This document shows positions 1 to 8,525 of a stretch of DNA of 34,053 nucleotides, in pieces (the first letter of the stretch is position 1; every line of letters begins with the position of its first letter). The DNA comes from Candidatus Dormiibacterota bacterium. Its GTDB lineage: Bacteria > Acidobacteriota > Polarisedimenticolia > Gp22-AA2. The translations under genes and the position numbers were made by a program. The stretch is taken from positions 1 to 34,053 of the forward strand of contig DASQAT010000036.1 in assembly GCA_035635555.1 (NCBI GenBank), given 5' to 3'. Below the pieces are notes generated by a model, which was given only the letters and a program-made list of their open reading frames with translations, ran no database searches and was not told where the DNA came from.

Positions 1-2
1 CC

Positions 3-830
3 GAGACCTGGGCCGTGATCCACGACGATTACACGCTTCCCGAGGACCAGCTCAAGACGTGGCAGGCGGAGCGCGACTCGTTCGTCGACGGCAAGCAGCT
101 CATCGACAAGTATCACTGGGGCATCGGCGACCGGATCCAGATCAAGGGCTCTTACATCACCGGGACCCTCGACCTGGTCCTGCGCGGCGTGTACAAGGGG
201 CCGGACGAGTCGAACATCTTCTTCCACAATAAATATCTGGAGAACTCCTCGATCGGCCGGCTGGAGCGGACCGGCATCTTCTTCCTGCGCACGAAGACGC
301 CCGAGCAGGTGCCGGTCGTCTGCGACGCGATCAACAAGATGTTCGAGAACAGCGAGGCGCCGGTGAAGGCGATGCCGGAGAAGCAGTTCATGCTGCAGTT
401 CGCCGAGATGATGGGGAACGTCAAGCTCCTGATTCGGAGCATCGCCCTCGTCGTCCTGTTCACGGTCGTCCTGATCGTCGCCAACTCGGTGGCGATGAGC
501 GCGCGCGAGAGGACGACGCAGATCGCCGTGATCCGCGCCCTCGGCTTCAGGCGGGGTCAGGTGCTGGGGCTGGTCCTGTCCGAGGCGATGGTCCTGGCCC
601 TGCTCGGCGGCCTGGTCGGCGTCCTGTTCTCCATACCGTTCACCCACATGCTGGTGGAGGGGATGAAGCACTCGCCCGTGGCGCCGCTCGCCTACAACAT
701 CCACATCTCGGCGGCCACGCTCCTGACCGCGTTCGTCGCGGCGGTCGCCATCGGCATCGTCTCCGGATTCGTGCCGGCCATCCGCTCGGCGCGCGTGTCG
801 ATCGTCGACGGTCTCAGGCAGGTGGCGTGA
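3..830 (+). CDS. ABC transporter permease, FtsX/MacB type (5' truncated)
   Basis: The reading frame is open to the left window edge, so the N-terminus (first TM helix and part of the periplasmic domain) is missing. What remains is the end of a periplasmic MacB_PCD-like domain (about the first 130 residues) followed by an FtsX domain with three hydrophobic segments: around LLIRSIALVVLFTVVLIVA, VLGLVLSEAMVLALLGGLVG, and the C-terminal TLLTAFVAAVAIGIVSG. The ERTTQIAVIRALGFRR loop after the first helix and the C-terminal PAIRSARVSIVDGLRQ are characteristic of FtsX-family permeases. Such proteins form lipoprotein-releasing, MacB-like or substrate-translocating ABC complexes with a separate ATPase, which should lie upstream of the window. 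The stop codon overlaps the next permease start (TGATG), so the two permeases are translationally coupled and probably form a heterodimer. Substrate unknown. Confidence 0.85.
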   Translation, partial: ETWAVIHDDYTLPEDQLKTWQAERDSFVDGKQLIDKYHWGIGDRIQIKGSYITGTLDLVLRGVYKGPDESNIFFHNKYLENSSIGRLERTGIFFLRTKTPEQVPVVCDAINKMFENSEAPVKAMPEKQFMLQFAEMMGNVKLLIRSIALVVLFTVVLIVANSVAMSARERTTQIAVIRALGFRRGQVLGLVLSEAMVLALLGGLVGVLFSIPFTHMLVEGMKHSPVAPLAYNIHISAATLLTAFVAAVAIGIVSGFVPAIRSARVSIVDGLRQVA

Positions 831-2011
831 TGTGGATCCCGATCAAGTACAACCTGCGCAATCTCGTCGTCCGCAAGGTCTCGACGGCGATGACGGTGCT
901 CGGGATCGCCCTGGTCGTGACGGTCTTCCTGCTCGTCATGTCGCTGGCCGAGGGGGTGCGCAAGACCCTCAGCACCACGGTGTCGGCGAAGAACGTCATC
1001 GTGCTGCGCGTCGGAGCCCAGTCGGACGTGCAGAGCTACGTCAGCTTCGACCAGTTCGAGGCGATCCGCACGCTCGAGGGGATCGAGCGCGGCAAGGACG
1101 GCCAGCCACTGGCGTCGCCGGAGACGGTGGTCCTGATCAACATTCCGCGCAAGGACGGCAAGCGGACGAACGTCATCGTGCGGGGCGTCGGCCCGGAGGC
1201 GTTCACCCTGCGCGGGGACAATGTGCGCGTCGTCGAGGGGCGTATGTTCCAGAGCGGGACCGCCGAGGCGATCGTCTCGACGCGTCTCAAGGAGCGCTTC
1301 GCCGACATGGTGATCGGCCGCACCATCACGGCCGGCTCGGAGCACTGGACGGTGGTCGGGGTGTTCGACGCGGCCGGGTCGCCCTACGACTCGGAGATGT
1401 GGGCCGACCTGCACAATGTGCAGGACCAGGCTCACCGCAACACCGGGTACAGCAGCGTCCTGGTGCACGCGACCGACAGCGGCAGCGGGCGTGATCGGGT
1501 GATCGCCGCGGTGAAGGACGACCAGAGGATCAAGCTGGAGGCCAAGCCCGAGACCGAGTATTTCGAGAAGCAGATGGGGACCGCCAAACCGATCCAGTTC
1601 CTGGCCTACTTCGTCGCCGTCATCATGGCGATCGGCGCCTCGTTCGGCGCCATGAACACGATGTACGCGCAGGTCTCGGCCCGCACGCGCGAGATCGCCA
1701 CGATGCGGGCCCTCGGCTTCTCGCGCACGGTCGTCCTGACCTCGTTCGTGCTGGAGTCGACGACACTCGGCCTGCTCGGCGGTCTGTGCGGCGCCCTCCT
1801 CGCCGCCCTGGTCGTGCGCTCGATCCTGACCGCGCCCACCGGCACCAGCAATTTCGCGACCTTCGCCGAGATCATGTTCAACTTCGAGCTGACCGTCCCG
1901 CTGATCGTCTCCGGCGTGATCTTCTCCCTCGCGATGGGATTGTTCGGCGGGCTCCTGCCGGCCGCCCGGGCCGCGCGTCTGAAAATCGTCAACGCACTTC
2001 GCGAAGCCTAG
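830..2011 (+). CDS. ABC transporter permease, FtsX/MacB type
   Basis: A complete 393-residue permease when started at ATG 830; a GTG one codon upstream is possible. The N-terminal TM helix (TAMTVLGIALVVTVFLLVMS, about residues 19-38) is followed by a periplasmic MacB_PCD-like domain (roughly 45-260) and a C-terminal FtsX domain with three TM helices. The cytoplasmic coupling loop reads ARTREIATMRALGFSR and the end reads LPAARAARLKIVNALRE, both typical of the family. It overlaps the preceding permease by one base, and its stop codon overlaps the GTG of the following glycosyltransferase (TAGTG), so the four genes at the left edge look like one transcript. It probably pairs with the upstream permease in an exporter or lipoprotein-trafficking complex. 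The substrate cannot be deduced. Confidence 0.88.
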   Translation: MWIPIKYNLRNLVVRKVSTAMTVLGIALVVTVFLLVMSLAEGVRKTLSTTVSAKNVIVLRVGAQSDVQSYVSFDQFEAIRTLEGIERGKDGQPLASPETVVLINIPRKDGKRTNVIVRGVGPEAFTLRGDNVRVVEGRMFQSGTAEAIVSTRLKERFADMVIGRTITAGSEHWTVVGVFDAAGSPYDSEMWADLHNVQDQAHRNTGYSSVLVHATDSGSGRDRVIAAVKDDQRIKLEAKPETEYFEKQMGTAKPIQFLAYFVAVIMAIGASFGAMNTMYAQVSARTREIATMRALGFSRTVVLTSFVLESTTLGLLGGLCGALLAALVVRSILTAPTGTSNFATFAEIMFNFELTVPLIVSGVIFSLAMGLFGGLLPAARAARLKIVNALREA

Positions 2012-3729
2012 TGGACCAGCACGGCGCGACCGCGCTCGAGCCGATCACCACCGCCGTGGTCCCCGACGCGCGCCCCCGCCTGAATGCGCTCTCCCGCGCG
2101 GAGCCCCTGACGCTCGTCGCGCTCTTCGGGGCGATGGTCATTCTGCGCATCGCATACGCGTCCGCCTACCCCATCGATTCGGACGAGCCGCAGCACCTGC
2201 ACGTCGCCTGGGCCTGGACGAAGGGGCTTCTCCCCTATCGCGACGTCTTCGACAACCACGCCCCCCTCTTTCACATCCTGAGCGCGCCGCTGGTGGCGCT
2301 GATCGGGGAGAACCCGCGCATCCTGGTGTTCATGCGGCTCGCGATGACGCCGTTGTTCGCGGCGGCGCTCGCCGCGACGTTCCTCGTCGGCCGGCGCCTG
2401 TTCGGCGGGCGCGCCGGGCTGTGGGCCGCAGCGATCTGCGGACTGAGCCCGACCTTCTTCTTCAAGTCGCTGGAGTACCGCACCGACGTCCTGTGGGCCG
2501 CCGTCTGGGTCCTGGCGATCGCGTTTGTGCTCTGCGGGCCGCTCGAGGCGCGGCGCGGCTTCGGGGCCGGGATCCTGTTCGGCTGCTGTCTGGCCGTGTC
2601 GCTGAAGAGCGTGATGCTCTTTTCGTCCCTGGCGTTCGCGGCGGTGTCGGTCCTTCTGCTCCTGCCCCGGGCCGGCGGGGGCGCGCGCCGCCGCGCTCTC
2701 CCGTACGGCCTGTCGGTCCTGGCCGGCGCCCTCCTGCCGCCCGCGGCGATCGTTCTGTACTTCGCGTCGCGAGGCGCGCTCGGGGCGCTGGTCGACTGCA
2801 CGATCCGGCACAACCTGCTGCCGGGGGTCGGGCGATGGGGATATTCGATCAGGATCTACTTGCTGGTGCCGATCCTCGGCCTGCTCCTCGCCGCCGCCCG
2901 CTTCATCATCAAGCGCTTCCCCGGCGATGGAGCACGCGCGGCGTTCCTCCTGCTTCTGGCGGGCTCGCAGTACGTGCTCCTTTCGACCGTCTGGCCGGTG
3001 CACACGCGCCAGGACCTCCTGCCGTTCTATCCGCTGTTCGCGCCGCTTCTCGCCGGGGCTCTGCTGGCGGGCGGTGCGTGGATCTGGACGGCACGGCGCG
3101 CGGCGCTCGTCCCCGGACTCCTCGCATGCCTCGAGCTCGTCCTCCTGCCGGCCCTCTCGCCGGTGGCGGCGCACGCCACGGAGCCGCAGGAACGGCGGCT
3201 TCGTGAGGTCCTGGCCCTGACCGGCCCGCAGGACTTCGTGCTCGACCTGAAGGGGCAGGCCGTGTTCCGAAACCGTCCCTTCTACTATGCTCTCGAGACG
3301 ATGACCCTCGAGCGGATGTCGCGGGGACTGATCCGGGACACGATCCCGGAGCGCTGCATCGAGACCGGCACCTGCGTGGCCCCGGCCGACATCGCGGGGT
3401 TCCCGCCGCGGGCCCGTCGCTTCCTGCAGGACTATTACGTCGTGGTGGGTGCCTGGAGGGTGGTCGGGGCCGTGGTCGACCCCGCGACCGCGCCCGCAGG
3501 CGCGCCGCTGCGCTTCGACATCCCGATGCGCGCCCGCTACGCGGTCGTGGCGGAATCGGGCGGCCTCCCCGGGGCGATCGACGGCCTGCCGTACGATCGC
3601 CCGCGCGATCTTCTTCCCGGCCACCACGAGCTGCGGCCTGCCCCCGGCACCGGCCGCGTGGCGATCCTGTGGGCGCAGGCGACGGAGCGGGGCTTCTCCC
3701 CCTTCGCTCCAGCCGGAGCGGCACGATGA
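2011..3729 (+). CDS. GT-C fold glycosyltransferase, PMT/ArnT-like membrane protein
   Basis: A polytopic membrane protein of 572 residues if begun at GTG 2011, whose G is also the last base of the preceding stop codon. A short cytoplasmic N-terminus leads into TM1 (LTLVALFGAMVILRIAYASA). The first luminal/periplasmic loop carries the acidic DSDEPQH motif and DVFDNHAPLFH, the usual position of the catalytic aspartate in GT-C enzymes that use lipid-phosphate sugars. Roughly ten more hydrophobic segments follow, then a soluble C-terminal domain of about 180 residues. The family (GT39/GT83-like) transfers a sugar from a polyprenyl-phosphate donor to protein or lipid on the periplasmic face. The following PIG-L deacetylase overlaps by 4 nt, so a joint role in glycan or glycolipid modification is plausible. 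Donor and acceptor are unknown. Confidence 0.8.
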   Translation: MDQHGATALEPITTAVVPDARPRLNALSRAEPLTLVALFGAMVILRIAYASAYPIDSDEPQHLHVAWAWTKGLLPYRDVFDNHAPLFHILSAPLVALIGENPRILVFMRLAMTPLFAAALAATFLVGRRLFGGRAGLWAAAICGLSPTFFFKSLEYRTDVLWAAVWVLAIAFVLCGPLEARRGFGAGILFGCCLAVSLKSVMLFSSLAFAAVSVLLLLPRAGGGARRRALPYGLSVLAGALLPPAAIVLYFASRGALGALVDCTIRHNLLPGVGRWGYSIRIYLLVPILGLLLAAARFIIKRFPGDGARAAFLLLLAGSQYVLLSTVWPVHTRQDLLPFYPLFAPLLAGALLAGGAWIWTARRAALVPGLLACLELVLLPALSPVAAHATEPQERRLREVLALTGPQDFVLDLKGQAVFRNRPFYYALETMTLERMSRGLIRDTIPERCIETGTCVAPADIAGFPPRARRFLQDYYVVVGAWRVVGAVVDPATAPAGAPLRFDIPMRARYAVVAESGGLPGAIDGLPYDRPRDLLPGHHELRPAPGTGRVAILWAQATERGFSPFAPAGAAR

Positions 3730-4802
3730 CCTGGGACGGGCCCGCGGCCGGCGAGCGCGTGCTGCTTCTCGCACCGCATCCCGACGACGAGACGCTCGCC
3801 GCGGGAGGCCTCGTGCAGAGGGCGCTGGCGCGCCAGGGGGAGGTCGTCGTGGTCTTCGCCACCGACGGCCAGAACAATCCCTGGACTCAGCGTCTGGTGG
3901 AGAGGCGTCTGCGGGTGGGGCCGGAGGACTGCGCCCGGTTCGGCCAGAGACGGCGCCGGGAGGCGCTCGCGGCCCTGGCCGAGCTGGGAGTCCCCGCCGA
4001 CAACGCCGTCTTCCTCGGTCTTCCCGACGGGGCGATCACCGACGTCCTCCTGGCGGGCGGGGAATCGGCCGTCGACCGGATCGAGGCGCTCCTCCTCGAG
4101 AGGCGAACGACCCTTCTGGTCGCCCCCTGCCTGTTCGATCTGCATCCCGATCACAGCGCACTCGCGGTCCTCGTGCGGCTGGCCCTGGCCCGTCTCGAGC
4201 CTGCACGACGCCCGGCTCTTTTCAGCTACCTGATCCATTGCGTGCGCCGGTCACCGGACGCGGGCGCGCCAAACGGCCCGGCGGCCGTGCGATTCGAGCC
4301 GAATGAACAGGAGAAGGAACGAAAGCGCCGCGCCATCCGCTGTCACGCCACGCAGCTCACCGTGCATCGTCGCAAGTTCCTGTCGACCACCGAACGATCG
4401 GAGATCTTCTACCGCGGCGAAGCCGCTCCCGAGCTGGACGGTCTCCACCCCGTCCGCCGTGTGCGGCTGGACCCGGATGTCCTGCATCTCGATCTGGTGC
4501 TGCGCCCGCGCCTGGGCGCCTTCGGACGCCCGACTCTGCGTCTGGCGGCCGGCCGGCCAGGACAAAGACAGAGCCTGTCGTTCCCGCTGCGCTGGAGGCG
4601 CGGGGGGGCCGACGTGAAGGACCTCCTGACCGACGCGACGCGCGGACGGGCCTCCCTTCGAGGCGACCGGCGCGGCGGGATCGTCGAGGTGCCGGTCCAG
4701 GCGCTGCCCGGAGCGGGTCCGATCTACGTCAAGCTGGAGCGACGATTCGGGTTCTTCGACGAGGGGGGCTGGCTCGAGGTCGGGGATCCGCACCGGCCCT
4801 GA
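3726..4802 (+). CDS. PIG-L / LmbE family deacetylase
   Basis: The start is ATG 3726, overlapping the preceding stop codon (ATGA). The N-terminal half is a PIG-L domain: a short strand LLLAPHPDDETLAAGG with the zinc-binding AHPDDE-type motif (here APHPDDE, about residues 17-23), a FATDG strand, a REALAALAELG helix, and the second metal motif HPDHSA. These are the zinc ligands and catalytic Asp of the family, which removes N-acetyl groups from GlcNAc-type sugars (PIG-L, MshB, BshB, LmbE). A C-terminal extension of about 130 residues beyond the usual domain is not recognised. The natural partner would be the overlapping GT-C transferase upstream, suggesting deacetylation of a lipid- or protein-linked amino sugar. 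The gene ends at a strong hairpin shared with the convergent neighbour. Confidence 0.85.
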   Translation: MTWDGPAAGERVLLLAPHPDDETLAAGGLVQRALARQGEVVVVFATDGQNNPWTQRLVERRLRVGPEDCARFGQRRRREALAALAELGVPADNAVFLGLPDGAITDVLLAGGESAVDRIEALLLERRTTLLVAPCLFDLHPDHSALAVLVRLALARLEPARRPALFSYLIHCVRRSPDAGAPNGPAAVRFEPNEQEKERKRRAIRCHATQLTVHRRKFLSTTERSEIFYRGEAAPELDGLHPVRRVRLDPDVLHLDLVLRPRLGAFGRPTLRLAAGRPGQRQSLSFPLRWRRGGADVKDLLTDATRGRASLRGDRRGGIVEVPVQALPGAGPIYVKLERRFGFFDEGGWLEVGDPHRP

Positions 4803-4807
4803 GCGGG

Positions 4808-4831
4808 CCCGGTCGCCGGTCAGCGACCGGG
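4808..4831. terminator. Bidirectional hairpin between convergent genes
   Basis: A perfect 9-bp inverted repeat, CCCGGTCGC (4808-4816) against GCGACCGGG (4823-4831), with a 6-nt loop. It lies directly after the PIG-L stop codon and contains the stop codon of the convergent gene (TCA on the plus strand, 4820-4822) in its loop. There is no T-tract on either side, so it would be a GC-only terminator or a 3'-end stabilising structure. Confidence 0.6.
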
Positions 4832-5584
4832 ATGCGAGGGCCTCTCGATGCGGCAGGCGCGCGCCACGCCGTCGCGGTACAGGAGCCAGAGGTCGAGGCT
4901 TCTCGAGAGCACGCGCCTTATACGGTCGGCCACCGTCGGCGAGCCGGCGTGATCGAGCACCATCTTCCAGGCCATCTTGCGATGACCGGTCTCGACCATG
5001 TGATGCGCCCGCTTCAGATCGAGGAAGCGCGGGTCCACTCCGTAGTGCTTCACCAGGGCGTTGCTCCGGAGCTCGGCTTCGAGGTCGACCGGATCCTCCG
5101 GCTCGGGCGCGCCGATCCTGCGTCGATCGTCCACGCTCCCCTCGATGAAGATGGTCACCAGCGCGGCCCCCTCGATCCAGGGACGGCGCGTGGTGACCTG
5201 GTCGATGAAGGCGCGGTAGGCGGCCGCTTCCGGCAGGAGATCGATGCCGCTGAAGCGGGAGCGCGGGAAGCCCAGTCCTTCCATCATGACGACGAACAGC
5301 TCGGGGTGGGGCACCCCCTTGCTCAGCTTGCCGGTCTCCTCCTCGTACATGTTCTCCGCGAGGTCCTGCCGGACTTCGGGGTGCGGGCAGCGCGAATGGA
5401 CCCGGCTCAGGAACACCGGGAAGTCGCGCACGTAGACATCGAACTCCTGCTGGAAATGAAGGAGGAGCTGCGGACGGGTCGCGTGACCCTCGTTGAAGTG
5501 GGGCCAGGCCCAGTGATTCTTCCTGTCCATGATCGACAGGAGATCGTCCTGCAACTCATGCAACCGGGCGACGGCAAGGGGCAT
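4820..5584 (-). CDS. Iron-containing redox enzyme family protein (TENA/PqqC/heme-oxygenase-like fold)
   Basis: ATG 5584 is preceded by GGGAG at good spacing, giving 254 residues; a GTG at 5599 would add five. The all-helical protein has the family's scattered metal-ligand pattern: HFNEGHATRPQLLLHFQQEF, AENMYEEETG followed by HPELF, and a late DLKRAHHMVETGHRKMAWKMV helix, supplying Glu and His residues as in PqqC and the heme-oxygenase-like di-iron oxidases (HDO). Such enzymes oxidise small molecules or fatty acids at an iron or di-iron centre; some relatives are cofactor-free TenA thiaminases. I cannot assign a substrate: no PQQ or thiamin genes are adjacent. It is the last gene of the minus-strand block and ends in the bidirectional hairpin. 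Confidence 0.75.
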   Translation of the reverse strand: MPLAVARLHELQDDLLSIMDRKNHWAWPHFNEGHATRPQLLLHFQQEFDVYVRDFPVFLSRVHSRCPHPEVRQDLAENMYEEETGKLSKGVPHPELFVVMMEGLGFPRSRFSGIDLLPEAAAYRAFIDQVTTRRPWIEGAALVTIFIEGSVDDRRRIGAPEPEDPVDLEAELRSNALVKHYGVDPRFLDLKRAHHMVETGHRKMAWKMVLDHAGSPTVADRIRRVLSRSLDLWLLYRDGVARACRIERPSHPGR

Positions 5585-5646
5585 GGGCGCTCCCGACACA
5601 CCAAAGGCGCGACGCTCTCAGGCCGCGCGCCCGGGGATCATGGTGC

Positions 5647-5678
5647 CCGCCCGGCTCGAAATCAAGAGACCCGGGCGG
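5647..5678 (-). terminator. Possible hairpin terminator downstream of the YkuD cluster
   Basis: A perfect 8-bp inverted repeat CCGCCCGG / CCGGGCGG (5647-5654 and 5671-5678) with a 16-nt loop, lying just beyond the stop of the minus-strand gene ending at 5686. No T-run follows, so it may instead be a chance GC structure. Confidence 0.3.
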
Positions 5679-5685
5679 CGCGATC

Positions 5686-6666
5686 TCACGACGGGGGCGT
5701 CTGGGCCGGTGGGTCTTCCGGCGGCGGAGTCGGGGTGGGCGCCGCTTCCGCCGGCGGGGCCGGCGCCTCCTCGGCCGCGTGACCCGCGGCGCCCTCCGCA
5801 CCGTCCCCGGCAGACGCGGGGGACGCACCCTCGGCCGGCGTCTCCGCGACCGGCGGCGGGATCCTGAACGGCACACCCGCGGGGGTCAGGCCCGGCGGCG
5901 GGGCCGGGGGCTTCGCCGGCCGGCCCTGACGGACGCTGCGCGGCGCCTCCTGTCCGGCGTCCGGAAGGAGGAATCCCGGCGGCGGCACGACGATCAGGCG
6001 CTCCCCCGGCAGGAGCGAGCGGTACACCTCCTGCGCCGGGGTCTCGTCGAGATGGACCGTGACGCTCAGGAGGATCTCCCCCCCGCCCGCCGTGCCTCGA
6101 GACCACGAACGAGGCCACCACGACAGGACGCCGCGCACGCCGGTCTTCTTCTCGGGGATCCCCTCGATCCTGACGACGACAGGCTGCTGGAACGTCAGCG
6201 CGTAATCGGCCGGCGCCTCCGGCGGCAAGGCGTCGGCCACGTTCTCGTCCGCGGCCCCCTGCTCGATCTGCTCGGGTGTGAGCGGCGACAGGCGCGGGTC
6301 TTTATCCTTCTCCTTCAGAGTCACGATGCCGGCGAGGGACAGCGGTCCCGGAACGCCTCCTTCCCCGGTGCGTCGCAGCCCGTCGATGTCGATCTCCCGC
6401 ACCGGGATCTCGCGCAGCGTCATCCCAAAAAGCTCCTGGCGCAGTCGCTTCGATTCTGCGTCCACCACGAGGTACGGTTTGCGCGATCGCGCCAGGGCGA
6501 GCTCGCTCTCGAGGAGCGCGACCCTGCGCCGCAGCGCCGCGAGATCGGCGCGGGTGAACTGCGGGGCGGGGCGGGCGGCTCCCGTGCCGGCCGCGCTCGA
6601 GTCCCCGGAATCCGGCGGCGCCGCCAGGAGAGCGACCAGGGAGAGGGCGAGCGCGGTCCCCTTCAC
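5686..6666 (-). CDS. Exported protein with a non-catalytic YkuD-like segment and a proline-rich tail
   Basis: The start is GTG 6666, four nt after a GAGGAG Shine-Dalgarno that overlaps the previous stop codon; this gives 326 residues beginning with a signal peptide (VKGTALALSLVALLAAP). A short helix (ADLAALRRRVALLESELALAR) precedes the segment KPYLVVDAESKRLRQELFG and TLREIPVREID, which resembles the opening strands of L,D-transpeptidase domains such as the two encoded just upstream. However, no HGxxx..SHGCVR catalytic motif follows. The C-terminal 100 residues are Pro/Ala-rich with many PAP and TPPPE stretches, consistent with a wall- or periplasm-spanning linker. I do not recognise a named family. 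It is the third gene of a tight operon with two YkuD enzymes, suggesting an accessory or regulatory partner in peptidoglycan cross-linking. Confidence 0.7.
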   Translation of the reverse strand: MKGTALALSLVALLAAPPDSGDSSAAGTGAARPAPQFTRADLAALRRRVALLESELALARSRKPYLVVDAESKRLRQELFGMTLREIPVREIDIDGLRRTGEGGVPGPLSLAGIVTLKEKDKDPRLSPLTPEQIEQGAADENVADALPPEAPADYALTFQQPVVVRIEGIPEKKTGVRGVLSWWPRSWSRGTAGGGEILLSVTVHLDETPAQEVYRSLLPGERLIVVPPPGFLLPDAGQEAPRSVRQGRPAKPPAPPPGLTPAGVPFRIPPPVAETPAEGASPASAGDGAEGAAGHAAEEAPAPPAEAAPTPTPPPEDPPAQTPPS

Positions 6667-6674
6667 GAGGCTCC

Positions 6675-7358
6675 TCAAAAGATGTACACCTGCGTCCCGA
6701 TCCGCACCGTCTTGTACACAGTCTCGAGATCCCGGTCCCCCAGCCGGACGCAGCCATGGGTGATGCTGAGCCCCAGCGCCCTCTCGTACAACGTTCCGTG
6801 GACCAGGTAACCGTCGCCCAGGTCCATGGCGTAGGCGCCCAGCTCGGTCGGGGCGAGCCGGGCCGCGAGATCCCGCGGGATCGGCTCCCCCTCCTCCAGG
6901 AACGCCCAGTCCGGCTTGACCCAGACCGGGTTCGGGTACTTGGCCCGGATGGTGAATTCGCCGCGAGGCGTGTCGAACACCCACATGCGGCGGCGGACCG
7001 GGTCGGAGAGGGCCCGACCGCTGCCGGTGGAGCAGACCGCCTCGTGCACCTTCTCGCCGTTCTTGTAGATCGACAGAAGATTCCGCCCCGTGTCGATCAC
7101 GATGTAGGTCCCGGTGGGACGGAACGCCGCGATCTGGCTCGAGAGAGACTCGGCGCGCTGCTGCAGCGCGCGATACTCCCGCTGCTCCGCTGCGGTCAGG
7201 GGCGTCGTGTCGGGTGGAGGGGTCTCGTGCCGCAGGAGGTGCATCCGGTACACGAGGGCGAACAGAAGGAGGATCAGGAGAAGTGTTCCGGTCACGACGC
7301 CGGCCCGGCGCAGCCGGACGCCCTGCGAAGGCGGCGCGTCCATGGGGAACCGGCTCAC
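6675..7358 (-). CDS. L,D-transpeptidase (YkuD domain), membrane-anchored
   Basis: The start is GTG 7358, in GTGA overlap with the upstream stop and preceded by GGAGG at 7 nt; the product is 227 residues. Order: cytoplasmic tail, one TM anchor (GVVTGTLLLILLLFALVYRM, about residues 19-38), a short coiled region (AEQREYRALQQRAESLSSQI), then the YkuD domain starting at TYIVIDTGRNLLSIYKNG. The catalytic signature is complete: HGTLYE, then GLSITHGCVRLGDRD with the nucleophilic Cys, preceded by the conserved His. The family forms 3-3 meso-DAP cross-links or attaches proteins to peptidoglycan in the periplasm. The upstream gene encodes a second YkuD enzyme and the downstream gene a YkuD-like protein without catalytic residues, all translationally coupled. 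Confidence 0.9.
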   Translation of the reverse strand: MSRFPMDAPPSQGVRLRRAGVVTGTLLLILLLFALVYRMHLLRHETPPPDTTPLTAAEQREYRALQQRAESLSSQIAAFRPTGTYIVIDTGRNLLSIYKNGEKVHEAVCSTGSGRALSDPVRRRMWVFDTPRGEFTIRAKYPNPVWVKPDWAFLEEGEPIPRDLAARLAPTELGAYAMDLGDGYLVHGTLYERALGLSITHGCVRLGDRDLETVYKTVRIGTQVYIF

Positions 7359-8443
7359 GGAAGGACCTCCACGGGGATCGTCCCGACGATCGTCACCGCG
7401 GTCCCGACACGCACACGCGGGACGAGGTCGTCCATGTCGTCGTTGTCCAGGGCCACGCACCCCTTCGTCCAGTCCTGGCTGCGGCCGCCGTGCCCATGGA
7501 TCTCGATCAGACTGCCGATGTCGTCGCGGCGCGACACGCGACCGGCGCGCTTCAGCCTCTTGAAACGCGCCAGATCCTCGGCGTTGGGGTAGTCGAGCAT
7601 CAGGGCACGATAGTAGTGCGTCTGGCTCGGGCCGCGCACCTCGGTGATCCGGTAGCGCCCCTCAGGCGTCGCATCGTCGCCGGCCCTCACCTTGCTGTTC
7701 ATCGCGCCGATCCCGAGATCGACCGGATAGATCGCCAGCTCATCCTGCCGGCGGTACACCAGGAGCTCGCGGCGCAGCTTGTCCACCAGGATGACCGGCT
7801 CGCCGGTGCGCCCGCTGTCGCGCAGCGTCTCCTTCACCCAGCGTCCCCAGTCGGCGCGCCGGGGGCTCGTCGTGTAGGAGTCGAACAGCAGATTGATCGC
7901 CGCCACCGCCTGGGCGAGACGGGCGCGGCCGCGCTCGGCCGCCGCCTCCGACCTCTCGAACTGGCTTCTGTCGAAGGCGCTCCTGGCTTCACCGAGCGCG
8001 ATCTCGACCTGCAGGAGGTCATCGACGCGATCGGAGTCGCCGACGTGACGCGCCAGCGTCGAGGCGCGCGGCAGGGCCGCGGCGAGGTCGTCGATCGCCG
8101 CGCGCGCCCGCGCGCGCGTCCTGGCCCGCATGGCACCCGCCTGGAAGGCGCAGCTTTCGGCGGCCAGACGGGCCTGGAAGGCGAGACGGGCGGCTTCGTC
8201 ATAATCGCGTCGCAGCGCCGACCGGTGGTCCTGCACCCGCACCTCGGTCTCGGCTCGCAGGAGGACCGAGCGGGCGGCGGTGCACAGGTCGTGAGCGCGC
8301 TCCACCCCCTGCACCTCGCCCGCGCGCGTCATCGCCGAGCGCGCCACCTCCAGATCGTCCTGAGGGGGCCGCCCGCAGGCGAACCCCAGACCGCCCAGGA
8401 GGGCGAGGGCCAGGCCTGTGAAACGGACCCGAGAGGACGACAC
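7355..8443 (-). CDS. Lipoprotein with DUF4398-like helical domain fused to L,D-transpeptidase (YkuD)
   Basis: With GTG 8443 as start (no clear Shine-Dalgarno; the choice is based on signal-peptide position) the product is 362 residues. It opens with RVRFTGLALALLGGLGFAC, a signal peptide ending in a Cys that could be lipidated, although GFAC is a weak lipobox. A long alpha-helical region (about 25-190), rich in Arg and Ala and starting CGRPPQDDLEVARSAM, follows; it closely parallels the stand-alone lipoprotein encoded immediately upstream. The YkuD domain begins at PVILVDKLRRELLVYR and has IEIHGHGG, then DWTKGCVALDNDDM, containing the catalytic Cys. The likely role is periplasmic L,D-transpeptidation or a related hydrolysis while tethered to a membrane. 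It overlaps the next gene by 4 nt. Confidence 0.85.
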   Translation of the reverse strand: MSSSRVRFTGLALALLGGLGFACGRPPQDDLEVARSAMTRAGEVQGVERAHDLCTAARSVLLRAETEVRVQDHRSALRRDYDEAARLAFQARLAAESCAFQAGAMRARTRARARAAIDDLAAALPRASTLARHVGDSDRVDDLLQVEIALGEARSAFDRSQFERSEAAAERGRARLAQAVAAINLLFDSYTTSPRRADWGRWVKETLRDSGRTGEPVILVDKLRRELLVYRRQDELAIYPVDLGIGAMNSKVRAGDDATPEGRYRITEVRGPSQTHYYRALMLDYPNAEDLARFKRLKRAGRVSRRDDIGSLIEIHGHGGRSQDWTKGCVALDNDDMDDLVPRVRVGTAVTIVGTIPVEVLP

Positions 8444-8481
8444 GAAGGATGTGCGCGGGAGGATCGTGGGGGGAGGCAGGA

Positions 8482-8508
8482 CCCCGGCCCGCGTCACGCG
8501 GGCCGGGG
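8482..8508 (-). terminator. Strong GC hairpin after the DUF4398-like lipoprotein gene
   Basis: A perfect 12-bp stem, CCCCGGCCCGCG (8482-8493) with CGCGGGCCGGGG (8497-8508), around a TCA triloop, 18 nt beyond the stop codon at 8526. It lacks a U-tract. It sits between the lipoprotein gene and the YkuD operon, so it may attenuate rather than fully stop transcription. Confidence 0.6.
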
Positions 8509-8525
8509 CACCACCCAGGACAGGC

